A stretch of DNA of 53,189 bases from Labilibaculum manganireducens. Its GTDB lineage: Bacteria; Bacteroidota; Bacteroidia; Bacteroidales; Marinifilaceae. How positions within the stretch are numbered: position 1 is the stretch's first letter; each line of letters opens with the position of its first letter. Made by a program: the position numbers and the translations under genes. Location of the stretch: contig NZ_MVDE01000035.1 of NCBI RefSeq assembly GCF_002843385.1, positions 1-53,189 on the forward strand, in the 5' to 3' direction. Shown in pieces: positions 44,148 to 52,767 of this stretch. The notes below the pieces were generated by a model. It was not told the origin of the DNA. It worked only from the letters and a program-made list of their open reading frames with translations, and did no database searches.

Positions 44148-44626
44148 TTTTTCACTTTTGTTTTCAATATTTTTTCTTCATTTAGATCAGAAGAGTACAA
44201 TCTGAATTCAACCGATTTGTCTTTGAAGTACATTTTTACATTTCGCGACATGATTAAATCATCAAAGTCAGATATTAAGGAACTTAAAAGATTATCTTGG
44301 TTTTCATTGTCATATTTCTCAATCCATAATAAGTCATTTCGAACAACTAATTGATTTGAGTTCTCTGGTTTGGAAGATATAATCAAGTTGTCAAAATGCC
44401 AATTAGAACTATTCTGTACAAGTGATATTCCATTGTCAATGGATTTCTGATATTTAAGATACTTTCGAAAGTCCTTAATTCCAAAAATTATAAATACAGT
44501 GAACACAGGAATAAAGTCGTTCAATTGAATGTTGTCAATTGAATTAAAATGAAAGATAAAAACAATTCCGACCGTTCCCAATATGCTAACAATAAGGAAT
44601 CTCCATAAATTAAAACTTCGTTTCAT
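44123..44626 (-). CDS. Small membrane protein of unknown function; its 3' end lies in attC
   Basis: 167 aa with two N-terminal membrane helices (WRFLIVSILGTVGIVFIF; FIPVFTVFIIFGI) and a cytoplasmic domain of about 105 residues (SSNWHFDNLIISSKPENSNQ... SRNVKMYFKDKSVEFRLYS) of a PH-like or YcxB-like look. The stop codon is inside the attC-like arm: the last codons (NYGSQHVV) are the R''/L'' sequence itself. Cassette E. Family not recognised. Confidence 0.65.
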   Translation of the reverse strand: MKRSFNLWRFLIVSILGTVGIVFIFHFNSIDNIQLNDFIPVFTVFIIFGIKDFRKYLKYQKSIDNGISLVQNSSNWHFDNLIISSKPENSNQLVVRNDLLWIEKYDNENQDNLLSSLISDFDDLIMSRNVKMYFKDKSVEFRLYSSDLNEEKILKTKVKNYGSQHVV

Positions 44627-44680
44627 TTTATTCTTTTTAAGGTTAGTTAAAATGTAGGTGTCGTTACTATGGCAGCCAAC

Positions 44681-44793
44681 GGCAGTCTGTCTAATAACCT
44701 AAACTAACTTGCTTAGATTCTCCTATTTATTCATTTTTACAGACTACTACTTTATATAAATCACTGTCAAGCTTTGCTTTTTAGACAGTCTGA
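44681..44793 (-). repeat. Gene-less cassette-like unit
   Basis: About 110 bp between the start of cassette E and attC-like site F, bounded by its own inverted pair CAGTCTGTCTAA (44683-44694) and TTAGACAGTCTG (44781-44792), 11/12 matching. No ORF. It resembles the remains of a deleted or gene-less cassette. Confidence 0.4.
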
Positions 44794-44925
44794 CGATTGG
44801 CAATATGGCATGAAGCGGATTGCGAGTGATATACTATCAAACCGAGATGAAGTTTAAACGGGCAAAACCCGCTCCAATTAAGCACTTCACCGCTTTTTGC
44901 TATATTGCGTGTTGGCAGCTGGTGA
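44794..44925 (-). repeat. attC-like site F
   Basis: Minus sense: R'' TCACCAGCTGCCAAC, L'' ACGCAATATAGCAAAAAGCGG, centre with AGCGGGTTTTGCCCGTTT hairpin, L' CCGCTTCATGCCATATTGCC. The L'' and L' arms pair over about 20 positions (CAATAT...GC...AGCGG). The outer core reads ATCG-TC, i.e. GTC instead of GTT. Confidence 0.7.
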
Positions 44926-44947
44926 TTTTTCATTCAGCAATTGTCAT

Positions 44948-45391
44948 TTATTTTAATTTTTTCAATAAATCTTCATTTTTTATTTTCAATTCTATTTTTG
45001 GATTAATCTCAATTAAATGATTCAAAAATCCAGCTTTGTTCTTTGGTGAAATCAATATTGTCCCTTTACGGCTATAATTAATCTCTAATCTGTCAAGCGA
45101 ATTTGCTGGTGAACTTAATGGGTTGTTTGATTCTGATATTTCTCTAATTGAATCAATCGATATAGTTTTATTAACCATAAATCCACTTTTTACTATTAAA
45201 TCCTTATCCGTAATTAAATAATAAGTCGTTGTGAAGATATATCCAATAAATCCAATCACTGATAGAATAACTGCGAGTCCAATCCAAATCTTGTTGTAAA
45301 TCATTGGAATAGACACTCCTCCTAAAACGATAATAAGAAAAAGAAGTATCCCAATTCCTACTTTTGAATTATATTTTATCATATTTATCAA
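44948..45391 (-). CDS. Membrane protein with bacterial PH domain
   Basis: 147 aa. Two membrane helices (VGIGILLFLIIVLGGVSIP; WIGLAVILSVIGFIGYIF), then a PH-like domain about 55-140: TTYYLITDKDLIVKSGFMVNKTISIDSI ... RLEINYSRKGTILISPKNKAGFLNHLI. It resembles the PF06713-type family that includes SunI, an immunity protein of Bacillus against sublancin. Role here unknown; an envelope or immunity function is possible. Sole gene of cassette F, with an approximately 100-nt leader. Confidence 0.82.
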   Translation of the reverse strand: MINMIKYNSKVGIGILLFLIIVLGGVSIPMIYNKIWIGLAVILSVIGFIGYIFTTTYYLITDKDLIVKSGFMVNKTISIDSIREISESNNPLSSPANSLDRLEINYSRKGTILISPKNKAGFLNHLIEINPKIELKIKNEDLLKKLK

Positions 45392-45504
45392 TCTTTAAAA
45401 TTTAACTTACTCTATACTTTAAAAGTCAATCGATATTTTTTCATGCAAAATAGCCAATCTCTATGAACCTGATGTTTATGTGTCTTGGTTCACTTGCTGT
45501 CAAC

Positions 45505-45697
45505 GGTCTATGTATGTTTTCGTGCGGGACTTCAACGGACTACCGTTTCAAGTTTCCACTGAGCCAAATCTGCAATTAGTAAGTTACATTTTTCCTTTAA
45601 ACTTCAAATCACAGATTTGGCGGTGCTCAAACAAAGCTATAGAGCTTCAAACATACACCGAAACCCGCATGAAATATACATTTTGTTAGCAACTGGG
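45505..45697 (-). repeat. attC-like site G (long variable centre)
   Basis: Minus sense: R'' CCCAGTTGCTAAC, L'' AATGTATATTTCATGCGGG, L' CCCGCACGAAAACATACAT, then AGACCG-TT. The arms pair 15 of 19. Inside, CGGTG/CACCG and a perfect 10-bp GCCAAATCTG/CAGATTTGGC stem extend the cruciform. At about 190 bp it is the longest of the set, comparable to long attC sites. Confidence 0.75.
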
Positions 45698-45710
45698 CTT
45701 TGTACTTCTT

Positions 45711-48602
45711 TTATGAATTTCCATAATACTTTTGTTTTCTCTTATTAAATGCTGGCATTGCACCTTCCAATACCTTTACAATACAGTTGTTGACTTTATA
45801 ATTTTCAATACTTCCTGAAGTCACAGTGAATTCATGTCCATTTTCTTTAGCAAGGTCTACATATATTATTTGCTCTGCATCTGCAACTACGGCTAGATTA
45901 GGATTGTGGGTTACCATAATAATCTGTCGTTTTTTCTTAGCTTCTTTAATAAATGGAACTAAAATATTTGCAACACTGTAATTATCAAGATTATCTTCTG
46001 GTTGATCAATAATTAGAGGAATATCATTTTTATCTAAAAGTAAGTAAAAGATTAAAAGTAAAGCGCCCCTTTCGCCAGGAGATAGTTGTTCTAAATTCTT
46101 ATCACCTTGTTTCAATTGATAATTATAATCTAGAAATTTTAAAGAAAACAAGTAACTATAAAAATCCTTTATCTCTGAAACTTGTTCACCTATAAATCTA
46201 TAACCACCTTGAGTTTCTCGCTTATCCTCTTTTAATGCATTGATAATTTCTGTAAGGAAAGTTAAAATAGAATCTGCATTGTCAAAATCAGTTTCCGATA
46301 TAATATTATTTAATTGGTACTCTCCATCAATGATTCCCTTGAACGTACCTGCTTTTTGCTTATTAATAAAAGTCATGAATTTTTTTACAAAATCCGATTT
46401 CAATACCATTGATGCATTAATATTTATTGGATATTTATCCAACAAAGTTCTGTTCTTATCAATTACAGTATCGAGTTTTTCTTTTACAGCCTTATATATA
46501 TTTACGACTTCATATTTCTTAATAAATATTTCCTTAGTTTTATTTATTCTTTGTTCATATTTATCTTTAAGATCTTTTTGTAGATCATTTTCGATATACT
46601 TTATAGAAGAAGCAAAGAATTCAATAGTATTTGGAATTGTACTTGTACCTTTAATTTCATTTTGTTTTGTAATCCATGTTTTCTTGTCCAAAAGATACTG
46701 TTGATATTTACTTTGTTCAGAGCCAAGTTTAGCTTGTTCTTCTTTTAATAATTGTTTCTTTTCTTGTAATAATACAGGGATACTTTTGGTAGTAGTGTTT
46801 GATTCTTGTTCACCAAGTTTCGTTTTGATTAAGGATAATTCATTTTCTTTTACTGAAATAGTCGAATCAATTTTTGTAAAGTCAGTTTTGAATTTGATTA
46901 CTTCTAAAATGTCTATTCCTAAGTTTGTCAATTCTTCTTTCTTTGAATCAACATAGCTTTGAATTTCAGAACCCTTAAGTTCAATATCTCTCTTGGTGTC
47001 TTTTAAAAATTGAAGATTAAGTAACAAAGACGATTTTAATAGCTCATTTGATGTTTTCTGAGTTTCTATCGATTCAATATCTATCTTAAGTTGATCAATT
47101 TTTGCGACTTGTGCCTCGTTAGCCTTCTTTTTTTCGGCATCAATATTGGGATCTGTAATTACAGGCGGTTTTACAAGCGCTTTTAGCTCATCTTCTTTTT
47201 TTTGTTTTTTATTTTTAAGTTCCTTTTTGAAAGTGGGATTCTCTTTCTCTTCTAAACTGATTATGTTATGATTAATTTGACTTAATTCGCTTATTAAATA
47301 GTCTATTTCTTTTTCGACACTTTGTTGTTTGGAATCAATTAATTCTTTAAAATTTAATTTTCCATACCTATCAGATTCTTCTAAATGTGCGAAAACAACT
47401 TTCTCTATTTCATTTTGAAATTCCTTCGTATTAGAAATTTCATTGGTAAGTCGTTCAAACTGACCCTGTGGAAGATATTTTACTTCTTCAATAGATCCAA
47501 TAACATTAGTATCAGCTAAATTCTTTTCTGTAACTTTATCACTCTCCCAAGTTAATGTAGCATTAAAATTATTAGCATGTTTACCATCACGAAATTTACT
47601 CTTCTTCAGAAATGAAAAATCGTCCTGATTATTATAGTCAGAGCATAAAGCAATCATATCAGCTATTGCACTCTTGCCACTACCTTTATTACCAATAATA
47701 GCTACAAGTTCATGATTCATTGGAATGGTTATATTGTCAAACCATTTACCATACCTTTCATCATAACCATCTACGCTTGTAATTTTAAGTTCTCTAACGT
47801 ATTTAGTTCTATTTGTATGTACTCTTTCAAAAACACAAGGATTTTCTCCAATATAAACTCTGCCTTTAGGTTCATTTAAAATCTGCCTTAAGCCATCAAA
47901 AGTTGGTTCTGCTTTTATCCAACAATTAGCTTTAAGTTCATAACTAGTAACTTTATGATTATCGGAACAAATAATCATTGGTAAAACCGATTTAATAGCA
48001 GGAAAGACTTTTTTATTATAATCGTTTTGATCTTCTTCTTTTCCAAGTTCAAGAATATCAATATGATTTATTACTAAATCAGTTTTCAATGCCATTTTAA
48101 ACGAAACAGAATTTGTAATATTTTCAATTGTATTCGTTTTGTCCCCTGCATGAACTGTAACAAATCCACCTAATTGATGAATTAATTTAGAAGTATCTTT
48201 TAAATCACAATGGATATTCTTATCTCCACCCTTATTAACAATATCTGACGCTGTAATTCCACAACCTGATTGTAATTTTATCCAAATATCTTCAATATTG
48301 GACTTTTCTGAAAAGATACCAATAAAATGAATTGACTCACTTCCTCCAAGTTCAGCCCTAAATTCAATACCTGGTAAAACTGTAACTTTTCCTTTACCAA
48401 GTTTTTGCAAATTCCTAATTCGTACTGTATCAATAATATGGTGGTCAGTAATTGCAACTACTTCAATATTATTTTGTATTAACGTATCTATAATTGTCTG
48501 ATCCGAGATACTCTTATCTTTATAGTCGTATGATGATTGTGTATGGAAATGTAAATCCCATTTTCTCCATTCTGCTCCCTTGATATTATTTTCACTTATC
48601 AT
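45711..48602 (-). CDS. PHP-domain/SMC-like ATPase fusion, probable defence protein
   Basis: 963 aa. N-terminal PHP phosphoesterase with metal ligands DLHFHT (16-21), TDHH (52-55), PGIE (77-80), HAG (151-153) and SDNH (213-216). Then an ABC/SMC-type ATPase: Walker A GNKGSGKS (304-311), a long coiled coil about 400-700 (repeated Lys/Glu-rich heptads), signature LSPGERG and Walker B DIPLIIDQPEDNLDN near 880-905, H-loop VTHNPNLAVV. This matches what databases call TrlF-like AAA ATPases, seen in anti-phage islands; the name is from memory. Likely a DNA/RNA-sensing nuclease. It is the whole of cassette G. Confidence 0.85.
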   Translation of the reverse strand: MISENNIKGAEWRKWDLHFHTQSSYDYKDKSISDQTIIDTLIQNNIEVVAITDHHIIDTVRIRNLQKLGKGKVTVLPGIEFRAELGGSESIHFIGIFSEKSNIEDIWIKLQSGCGITASDIVNKGGDKNIHCDLKDTSKLIHQLGGFVTVHAGDKTNTIENITNSVSFKMALKTDLVINHIDILELGKEEDQNDYNKKVFPAIKSVLPMIICSDNHKVTSYELKANCWIKAEPTFDGLRQILNEPKGRVYIGENPCVFERVHTNRTKYVRELKITSVDGYDERYGKWFDNITIPMNHELVAIIGNKGSGKSAIADMIALCSDYNNQDDFSFLKKSKFRDGKHANNFNATLTWESDKVTEKNLADTNVIGSIEEVKYLPQGQFERLTNEISNTKEFQNEIEKVVFAHLEESDRYGKLNFKELIDSKQQSVEKEIDYLISELSQINHNIISLEEKENPTFKKELKNKKQKKEDELKALVKPPVITDPNIDAEKKKANEAQVAKIDQLKIDIESIETQKTSNELLKSSLLLNLQFLKDTKRDIELKGSEIQSYVDSKKEELTNLGIDILEVIKFKTDFTKIDSTISVKENELSLIKTKLGEQESNTTTKSIPVLLQEKKQLLKEEQAKLGSEQSKYQQYLLDKKTWITKQNEIKGTSTIPNTIEFFASSIKYIENDLQKDLKDKYEQRINKTKEIFIKKYEVVNIYKAVKEKLDTVIDKNRTLLDKYPININASMVLKSDFVKKFMTFINKQKAGTFKGIIDGEYQLNNIISETDFDNADSILTFLTEIINALKEDKRETQGGYRFIGEQVSEIKDFYSYLFSLKFLDYNYQLKQGDKNLEQLSPGERGALLLIFYLLLDKNDIPLIIDQPEDNLDNYSVANILVPFIKEAKKKRQIIMVTHNPNLAVVADAEQIIYVDLAKENGHEFTVTSGSIENYKVNNCIVKVLEGAMPAFNKRKQKYYGNS

Positions 48603-48648
48603 TCTTGTGATTGTATGTTATGTATGTGTATTTTGCCTTGTTGCTAAC

Positions 48649-48779
48649 GTTACGTGTATGGTGTCGTGCGGGATTACGAAGCGATTACCTGTCAGTTTAC
48701 ACCAACTTTTTTTACGAGCCACAAACGCCCGAAAACCGCTAAAACCCGCATGCACTATACATATTGTTGTGTTTTCGTG
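48649..48779 (-). repeat. attC-like site H
   Basis: Minus sense: R'' CACGAAAACACAAC, L'' AATATGTATAGTGCATGCGGG, centre (AGCGGTTTTCGGGCG...), L' CCCGCACGACACCATACACG, then TAACG-TT. L-arm bases TGCGGG/CCCGCA are the same as in site G, though the centre is unrelated. Two small overlapping ORFs here are artefacts of the palindrome. Confidence 0.75.
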
Positions 48780-48876
48780 CTTTATTCTCGCAGTCAACCT
48801 GTGTGTTGGGGAGACATGCTCTTTAAGCAAATTTGGTCGTGCGGTTGATATGTGCGTTTGCTTAATGTGCATGGCT

Positions 48877-50382
48877 CTATGCGAGCGATTTTAGTACTTT
48901 AATTATCAAATCATTTACTTCTTCATTGTTCATCCTATTTATATTTTCAATCAAATCGGCTTGTTTTGAAGAATCTACTTTTGCTTTAATTAATTCAATA
49001 ACATCCTTTTGGTTATTAGATTTAGGAATTACGCCATTGAGTAGTTTGCTAAATCTACATGTTTGACCAATTTCAAATTCAATATCAACTATCAGATTAT
49101 ATTTTCCTTTTGTTAGTGGCTGTTGTCTATCAATCTTGATAATTTTCCCAGAGCCTAAGGGATGATAATTAACTTTATCATCTAATTTGTAATCATCTTT
49201 ATCTAATTTGAAATCACGTATGCTTTTAATTATTTCTTTATCAGTTTCAGAAATATAATTATCCTCAGAAATTGCTAACAATCTCTTTGCTGTTATATCT
49301 AAGTAATCAAAATCTTGTACAGTTTTCCATTTTTCAGGAATAACAGACTGTCCGTGTAAAGCTCCCAATAATCCGCCTGTAAATGCTGCAATACTGTCAG
49401 TGTCTGAACCAAGATAATTAACAGCATAGACAATCCCGTCAATTGGTTTGTTATAAAACTTACAGGTTAAATAAATACCTGCAAGAACTGTTGCAATCCC
49501 TGAACCTTTAGTTTCTTTGGCAACACAGCCAAGTTCGTTAAGAATTTTTTCAGGAGAATAATTTCCTGTCAGTCCTTTATAAATTAACCTTAACTGCTCC
49601 TGAGTTTCATTTAATGTCTGATTGTATTGCTCAATAAAAGTGGTTTTTGATTTCTTGTTCCATTCATGAATCCAACTGGAATATTCAACTTTATTTAAAA
49701 AGGGCAGAGAAAACTTCTGTTGGAAATCTTGTCCGATTTGAACAATATATGATTCTGCATTAAAGTCATTGTGATTAATTGGAATAATTAAGTCAACCGC
49801 ATATGCATACAGAATTGCTCCTAAAATAGCTCTTGAATGACCATGAGTAACAATGCTGTTTGCAAAGACTTCTTCCTTAATTGTTTCTATATCTCTAAAA
49901 TTCGCAAGGGCAATTGGTAAAATTCTCATTGCTGCACCATTAGCTCCACTTTCCCTGTAATCTATTGTATTATTGCCTGCTTTAAAGGTGAAAAAGTTAT
50001 GATTCCATTTAGCGGATTTTCGTTCTATTTTTTGTGCGGCATTTTTTATCGTTCTTCCTGCACCTCTTGAATATAAAAGCCAAGAAGGTAATTCAGCTTT
50101 TGAGAAATAATCATGGTCAACATTACCATTTGGCTTAATAGAACGTGCCACACTCAATAACAATTGCGTGTCGTCAGAATATGAGCCCGCTTTTAAATAA
50201 TCAATATACCCATTAAAGCGTCCACCAACAGTTTTTTCCCAATTGTGAAATTTATCAATTGAACTTTGACCAAATTTGGTTTGTAGATTATCATTTGAAT
50301 ACTCAAATTCCGTCATCCAACCCAATGCATCGCCAATTGCTGCCAGCTTGAGTGCACCTTTATATTTTGTTTCTGCTTTCAT
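48877..50382 (-). CDS. ADP-ribosylglycohydrolase (ARH/DraG type) with C-terminal Tudor-like domain
   Basis: 501 aa. ARH fold about 1-380: GALKLAAIGDALGWMTEFE, metal ligands SYSDDTQL (Asp70-Asp71-Thr72) and NYLGSDTDSIAAFTGGLLGA (the second DxD/T pair), all needed for binuclear Mg hydrolysis of ADP-ribose links. C-terminal ~100 residues: DDKVNYHPLGSGKIIKID followed by VDIEFEIGQTCRF, resembling the Tudor-like tail of PcrA/UvrD helicases. Overlaps the DarT-like gene by ATGA. By position it should undo that enzyme's ADP-ribosylation, i.e. the antitoxin (inference). Confidence 0.88.
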   Translation of the reverse strand: MKAETKYKGALKLAAIGDALGWMTEFEYSNDNLQTKFGQSSIDKFHNWEKTVGGRFNGYIDYLKAGSYSDDTQLLLSVARSIKPNGNVDHDYFSKAELPSWLLYSRGAGRTIKNAAQKIERKSAKWNHNFFTFKAGNNTIDYRESGANGAAMRILPIALANFRDIETIKEEVFANSIVTHGHSRAILGAILYAYAVDLIIPINHNDFNAESYIVQIGQDFQQKFSLPFLNKVEYSSWIHEWNKKSKTTFIEQYNQTLNETQEQLRLIYKGLTGNYSPEKILNELGCVAKETKGSGIATVLAGIYLTCKFYNKPIDGIVYAVNYLGSDTDSIAAFTGGLLGALHGQSVIPEKWKTVQDFDYLDITAKRLLAISEDNYISETDKEIIKSIRDFKLDKDDYKLDDKVNYHPLGSGKIIKIDRQQPLTKGKYNLIVDIEFEIGQTCRFSKLLNGVIPKSNNQKDVIELIKAKVDSSKQADLIENINRMNNEEVNDLIIKVLKSLA

Positions 50383-51062
50383 AATCTTGAGCTTTCAAAA
50401 ATAGATGAATCAACAACAAATTTTGATGTATCGAAAGAATTCATTGCAGCTTTAGCTTGTGCTAATTCATCATTATTTCTAAAACATATTTCAGTAATAT
50501 AATCAGAATTAATTTCATCTTTCACTAAAACTTCAGCTTGAACATCTGTTGGGTATTTCAACGGTAGATTCCTTCTTAATAGGGAACGTTCGCCATTAAA
50601 GGTGTTTATTCTTAATTCTGATTTAAATAATAGTTTCAATTTCTCTAAATCTCCTGATATACCAAATTGCCTTTTTGCTGAGCTTGAAGCGGCATTTGTT
50701 ACAGAAAAAAGTGTATCTGCTTGATAAAGATAAATTGGGTTTATTTTCAAAACACACCATGTAATTGTAAAATCCTCTTTAGTTCTTTCTTGAAATTTTG
50801 AAAACAAAAATGAATTTGTTGATGATATTGATAGGTTAATATAATTCGTGTCATCATATCTAACAGCATCGGTAAATTGAGCATAATCGAGAATATCAAA
50901 TTGCTCAATGTCTAATGATTCGAGCTTGGCTCTACTCATCAATTTACCATTCTCTAGAATACTATACAGATTTTTCGTAGCTGTAAAGTGTACTAAGAAT
51001 TCAATTTCTCGTTCGGAAATGAATTGTTTGAAATTGTCGGAATCTTGTTTAAAGTTTAGCAT
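50379..51062 (-). CDS. DarT-like ADP-ribosyltransferase (DUF4433), probable toxin
   Basis: 227 aa. N-terminal EFLVHFTATKNLYSILENGK (NAD-binding His25), ARYD-type segment FTDAVRYDDTNYINLSIS, and TDVQAEVLVKDEI with Glu177 in the place of DarT's catalytic Glu. DarT enzymes attach ADP-ribose to thymidine or guanine in DNA using NAD. Known DarT toxins are paired with the macrodomain protein DarG; here the partner is instead an ARH-type hydrolase 4 bp overlapping, and no macrodomain protein is present. Its length is close to that of DarT. Base specificity cannot be told by eye. Confidence 0.82.
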   Translation of the reverse strand: MLNFKQDSDNFKQFISEREIEFLVHFTATKNLYSILENGKLMSRAKLESLDIEQFDILDYAQFTDAVRYDDTNYINLSISSTNSFLFSKFQERTKEDFTITWCVLKINPIYLYQADTLFSVTNAASSSAKRQFGISGDLEKLKLLFKSELRINTFNGERSLLRRNLPLKYPTDVQAEVLVKDEINSDYITEICFRNNDELAQAKAAMNSFDTSKFVVDSSIFESSRL

Positions 51063-51070
51063 AATTGATT

Positions 51071-52624
51071 CTAAAATGGTAAATCATCAGTATCGTCAAG
51101 TTGAACATTTATTTCCTTTGAACAAACATCAACTAGCTCCTCACTTATTTCAGAAAGATATCTTGATGGATTACCACTACTGAACATATATAGATTCAGT
51201 CTAGCTCTTGTCATTGCTGTATAAAGTAATCGCCTTTCTGTTGATACATGAAATTCGTCATTTTCATCATTGAAACCAGGAGGATATGGAATAATATCAT
51301 CGTTTAAGTCAACAATGAAGACATTGGTAAATTCTAAGCCTTTTATTGAAGACAAAGTACATACCTTTATTGAGTTACTTTCATAATCAACAGCTTGATT
51401 TTTACTTTTCTTCACATATTCAATTTCAAAGCCATCATTTTCTAATCTGCGAGCTATTGAATCAAGACCTGATGTATTTCGATGTAAAATTACTGTACTA
51501 TTAATCTTGTTATTAGTGATAAGATTATTTAACTCCTTTTTTACATACGCAAATTGACTTTCGTAATCCTTAAAATAACCAATTTCAGGTTTCTTTTCTC
51601 CTTTTAGAGCTGTTTCAACTTGAGTGAATTCGCTTTTGTCAGTTTCTTTTTCCAACAACGATAAAGCTGCTCTTGCAATGTGGACAGTATTTCTATAGTT
51701 TTTCTTAAATTCAATAGTACGTCCACCACGTACATTTAATCCAACTTCTGACCAAGAAAAACCACTTTTAAAAATACGTTGTGCCGCATCTGCAATAATT
51801 GAAATGCTATTTGTTTCTGGAGAAACAAGTTTGGATAAAACTAATATTTGAGCTTTGTTTAAATCCTGTGCTTCATCAACAATCAAATGACTAAAAGGAG
51901 GTTCAAAAGATGCATTTTCATCAATTATTTTTAACGATAAAATTGCATAATCATCGAAATCATATTTACCTCTTACCTTTAGTTCTTCTTGATATGTTTG
52001 ATATATTTTCCAAATTACTTGTTTGTCTTCTTTTACAACTCTGTCTGTAGTACCACGACCAACCCTTTTAGCATCAACATATTCTTGCTCCGATTGAAAC
52101 AATTTTCCTTTCATCCAAGATATCTCTTCTCTAAAAAACTCTGTCGTTTTTCCTGCAATTGAATGATTACTAAATCTGGATTTAACGGTTTCAACTAGGT
52201 CTGTTTGAGCTTTCCCGCTAATTGTTTTCCAATCACGATTTACGTATCCGTTTTCAATAGTTTGTACTGATAGTGATATTCCGTTTTGTTCAAGGAAGCG
52301 ATATGCCCATTTATGGAAATTGGTAATCGTTACATTTATTCCTGGTTCTGTTGTTGGATTAAGTTCTTCTGAATCCTGCTGATAACCTCCTTCAATTTTA
52401 TGGCTTACTTGTGTGATATATGCAGACAATGTTTTATTGTAAGTAAATATTGCAACTTTTGCTTCATTAAATAAATTTGATTGAGTGTCAAGCAAATGTT
52501 TTGCCCTATATAATGCAACTGTTGTTTTTCCACTTCCAGCGACTCCTTTTATCTGTATCGGATTTGTCACTGGTAAGAATAAAACATTCTTTTGTTCTCC
52601 TGTTAATTTAATTGTCTTTAGCAT
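51071..52624 (-). CDS. UvrD/Rep-like superfamily 1 helicase
   Basis: 517 aa from the ATG at 52624 (MLKTIKLTGEQKNVLFLPV); a TTG 15 codons upstream is possible but lies in low-complexity leader. Walker A KGVAGSGKTTVALYRAKHLL, motif II HLIVDEAQDLNKAQIL, motif III SIIADAAQRIF, motif IV YRNTVHIARAAL, V VCTLSSIKGLEFTNVFIVD and VI RRLLYTAMTRARLNLYMFSS. No UvrD C-terminal Tudor domain is present. It is first gene of a three-gene cassette, 8 bp ahead of the DarT-like gene. Likely a 3'-5' DNA translocase aiding the ADP-ribosylation module. Confidence 0.88.
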   Translation of the reverse strand: MLKTIKLTGEQKNVLFLPVTNPIQIKGVAGSGKTTVALYRAKHLLDTQSNLFNEAKVAIFTYNKTLSAYITQVSHKIEGGYQQDSEELNPTTEPGINVTITNFHKWAYRFLEQNGISLSVQTIENGYVNRDWKTISGKAQTDLVETVKSRFSNHSIAGKTTEFFREEISWMKGKLFQSEQEYVDAKRVGRGTTDRVVKEDKQVIWKIYQTYQEELKVRGKYDFDDYAILSLKIIDENASFEPPFSHLIVDEAQDLNKAQILVLSKLVSPETNSISIIADAAQRIFKSGFSWSEVGLNVRGGRTIEFKKNYRNTVHIARAALSLLEKETDKSEFTQVETALKGEKKPEIGYFKDYESQFAYVKKELNNLITNNKINSTVILHRNTSGLDSIARRLENDGFEIEYVKKSKNQAVDYESNSIKVCTLSSIKGLEFTNVFIVDLNDDIIPYPPGFNDENDEFHVSTERRLLYTAMTRARLNLYMFSSGNPSRYLSEISEELVDVCSKEINVQLDDTDDLPF

Positions 52625-52767
52625 ATCATTCTCAATTTGTGCGTCGGCTTCAATTTGGGTCTTTTGCAAGCTGAAGCGTCAGCATGTGGGTTTGGGCTTG
52701 CAAATGTGCCAAATGTGCGTTGGCTTTAGTTGCACGGTCTCTCTTTGCATGAAACACAACGTAAAAG

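Noticed and set aside
48618-48872. Overlapping ORFs on both strands between the ARH gene and the PHP-ATPase gene
   Set aside because: They are created by the palindromic attC-like site H and neighbouring sequence; no family resemblance and the region is explained by the recombination site.
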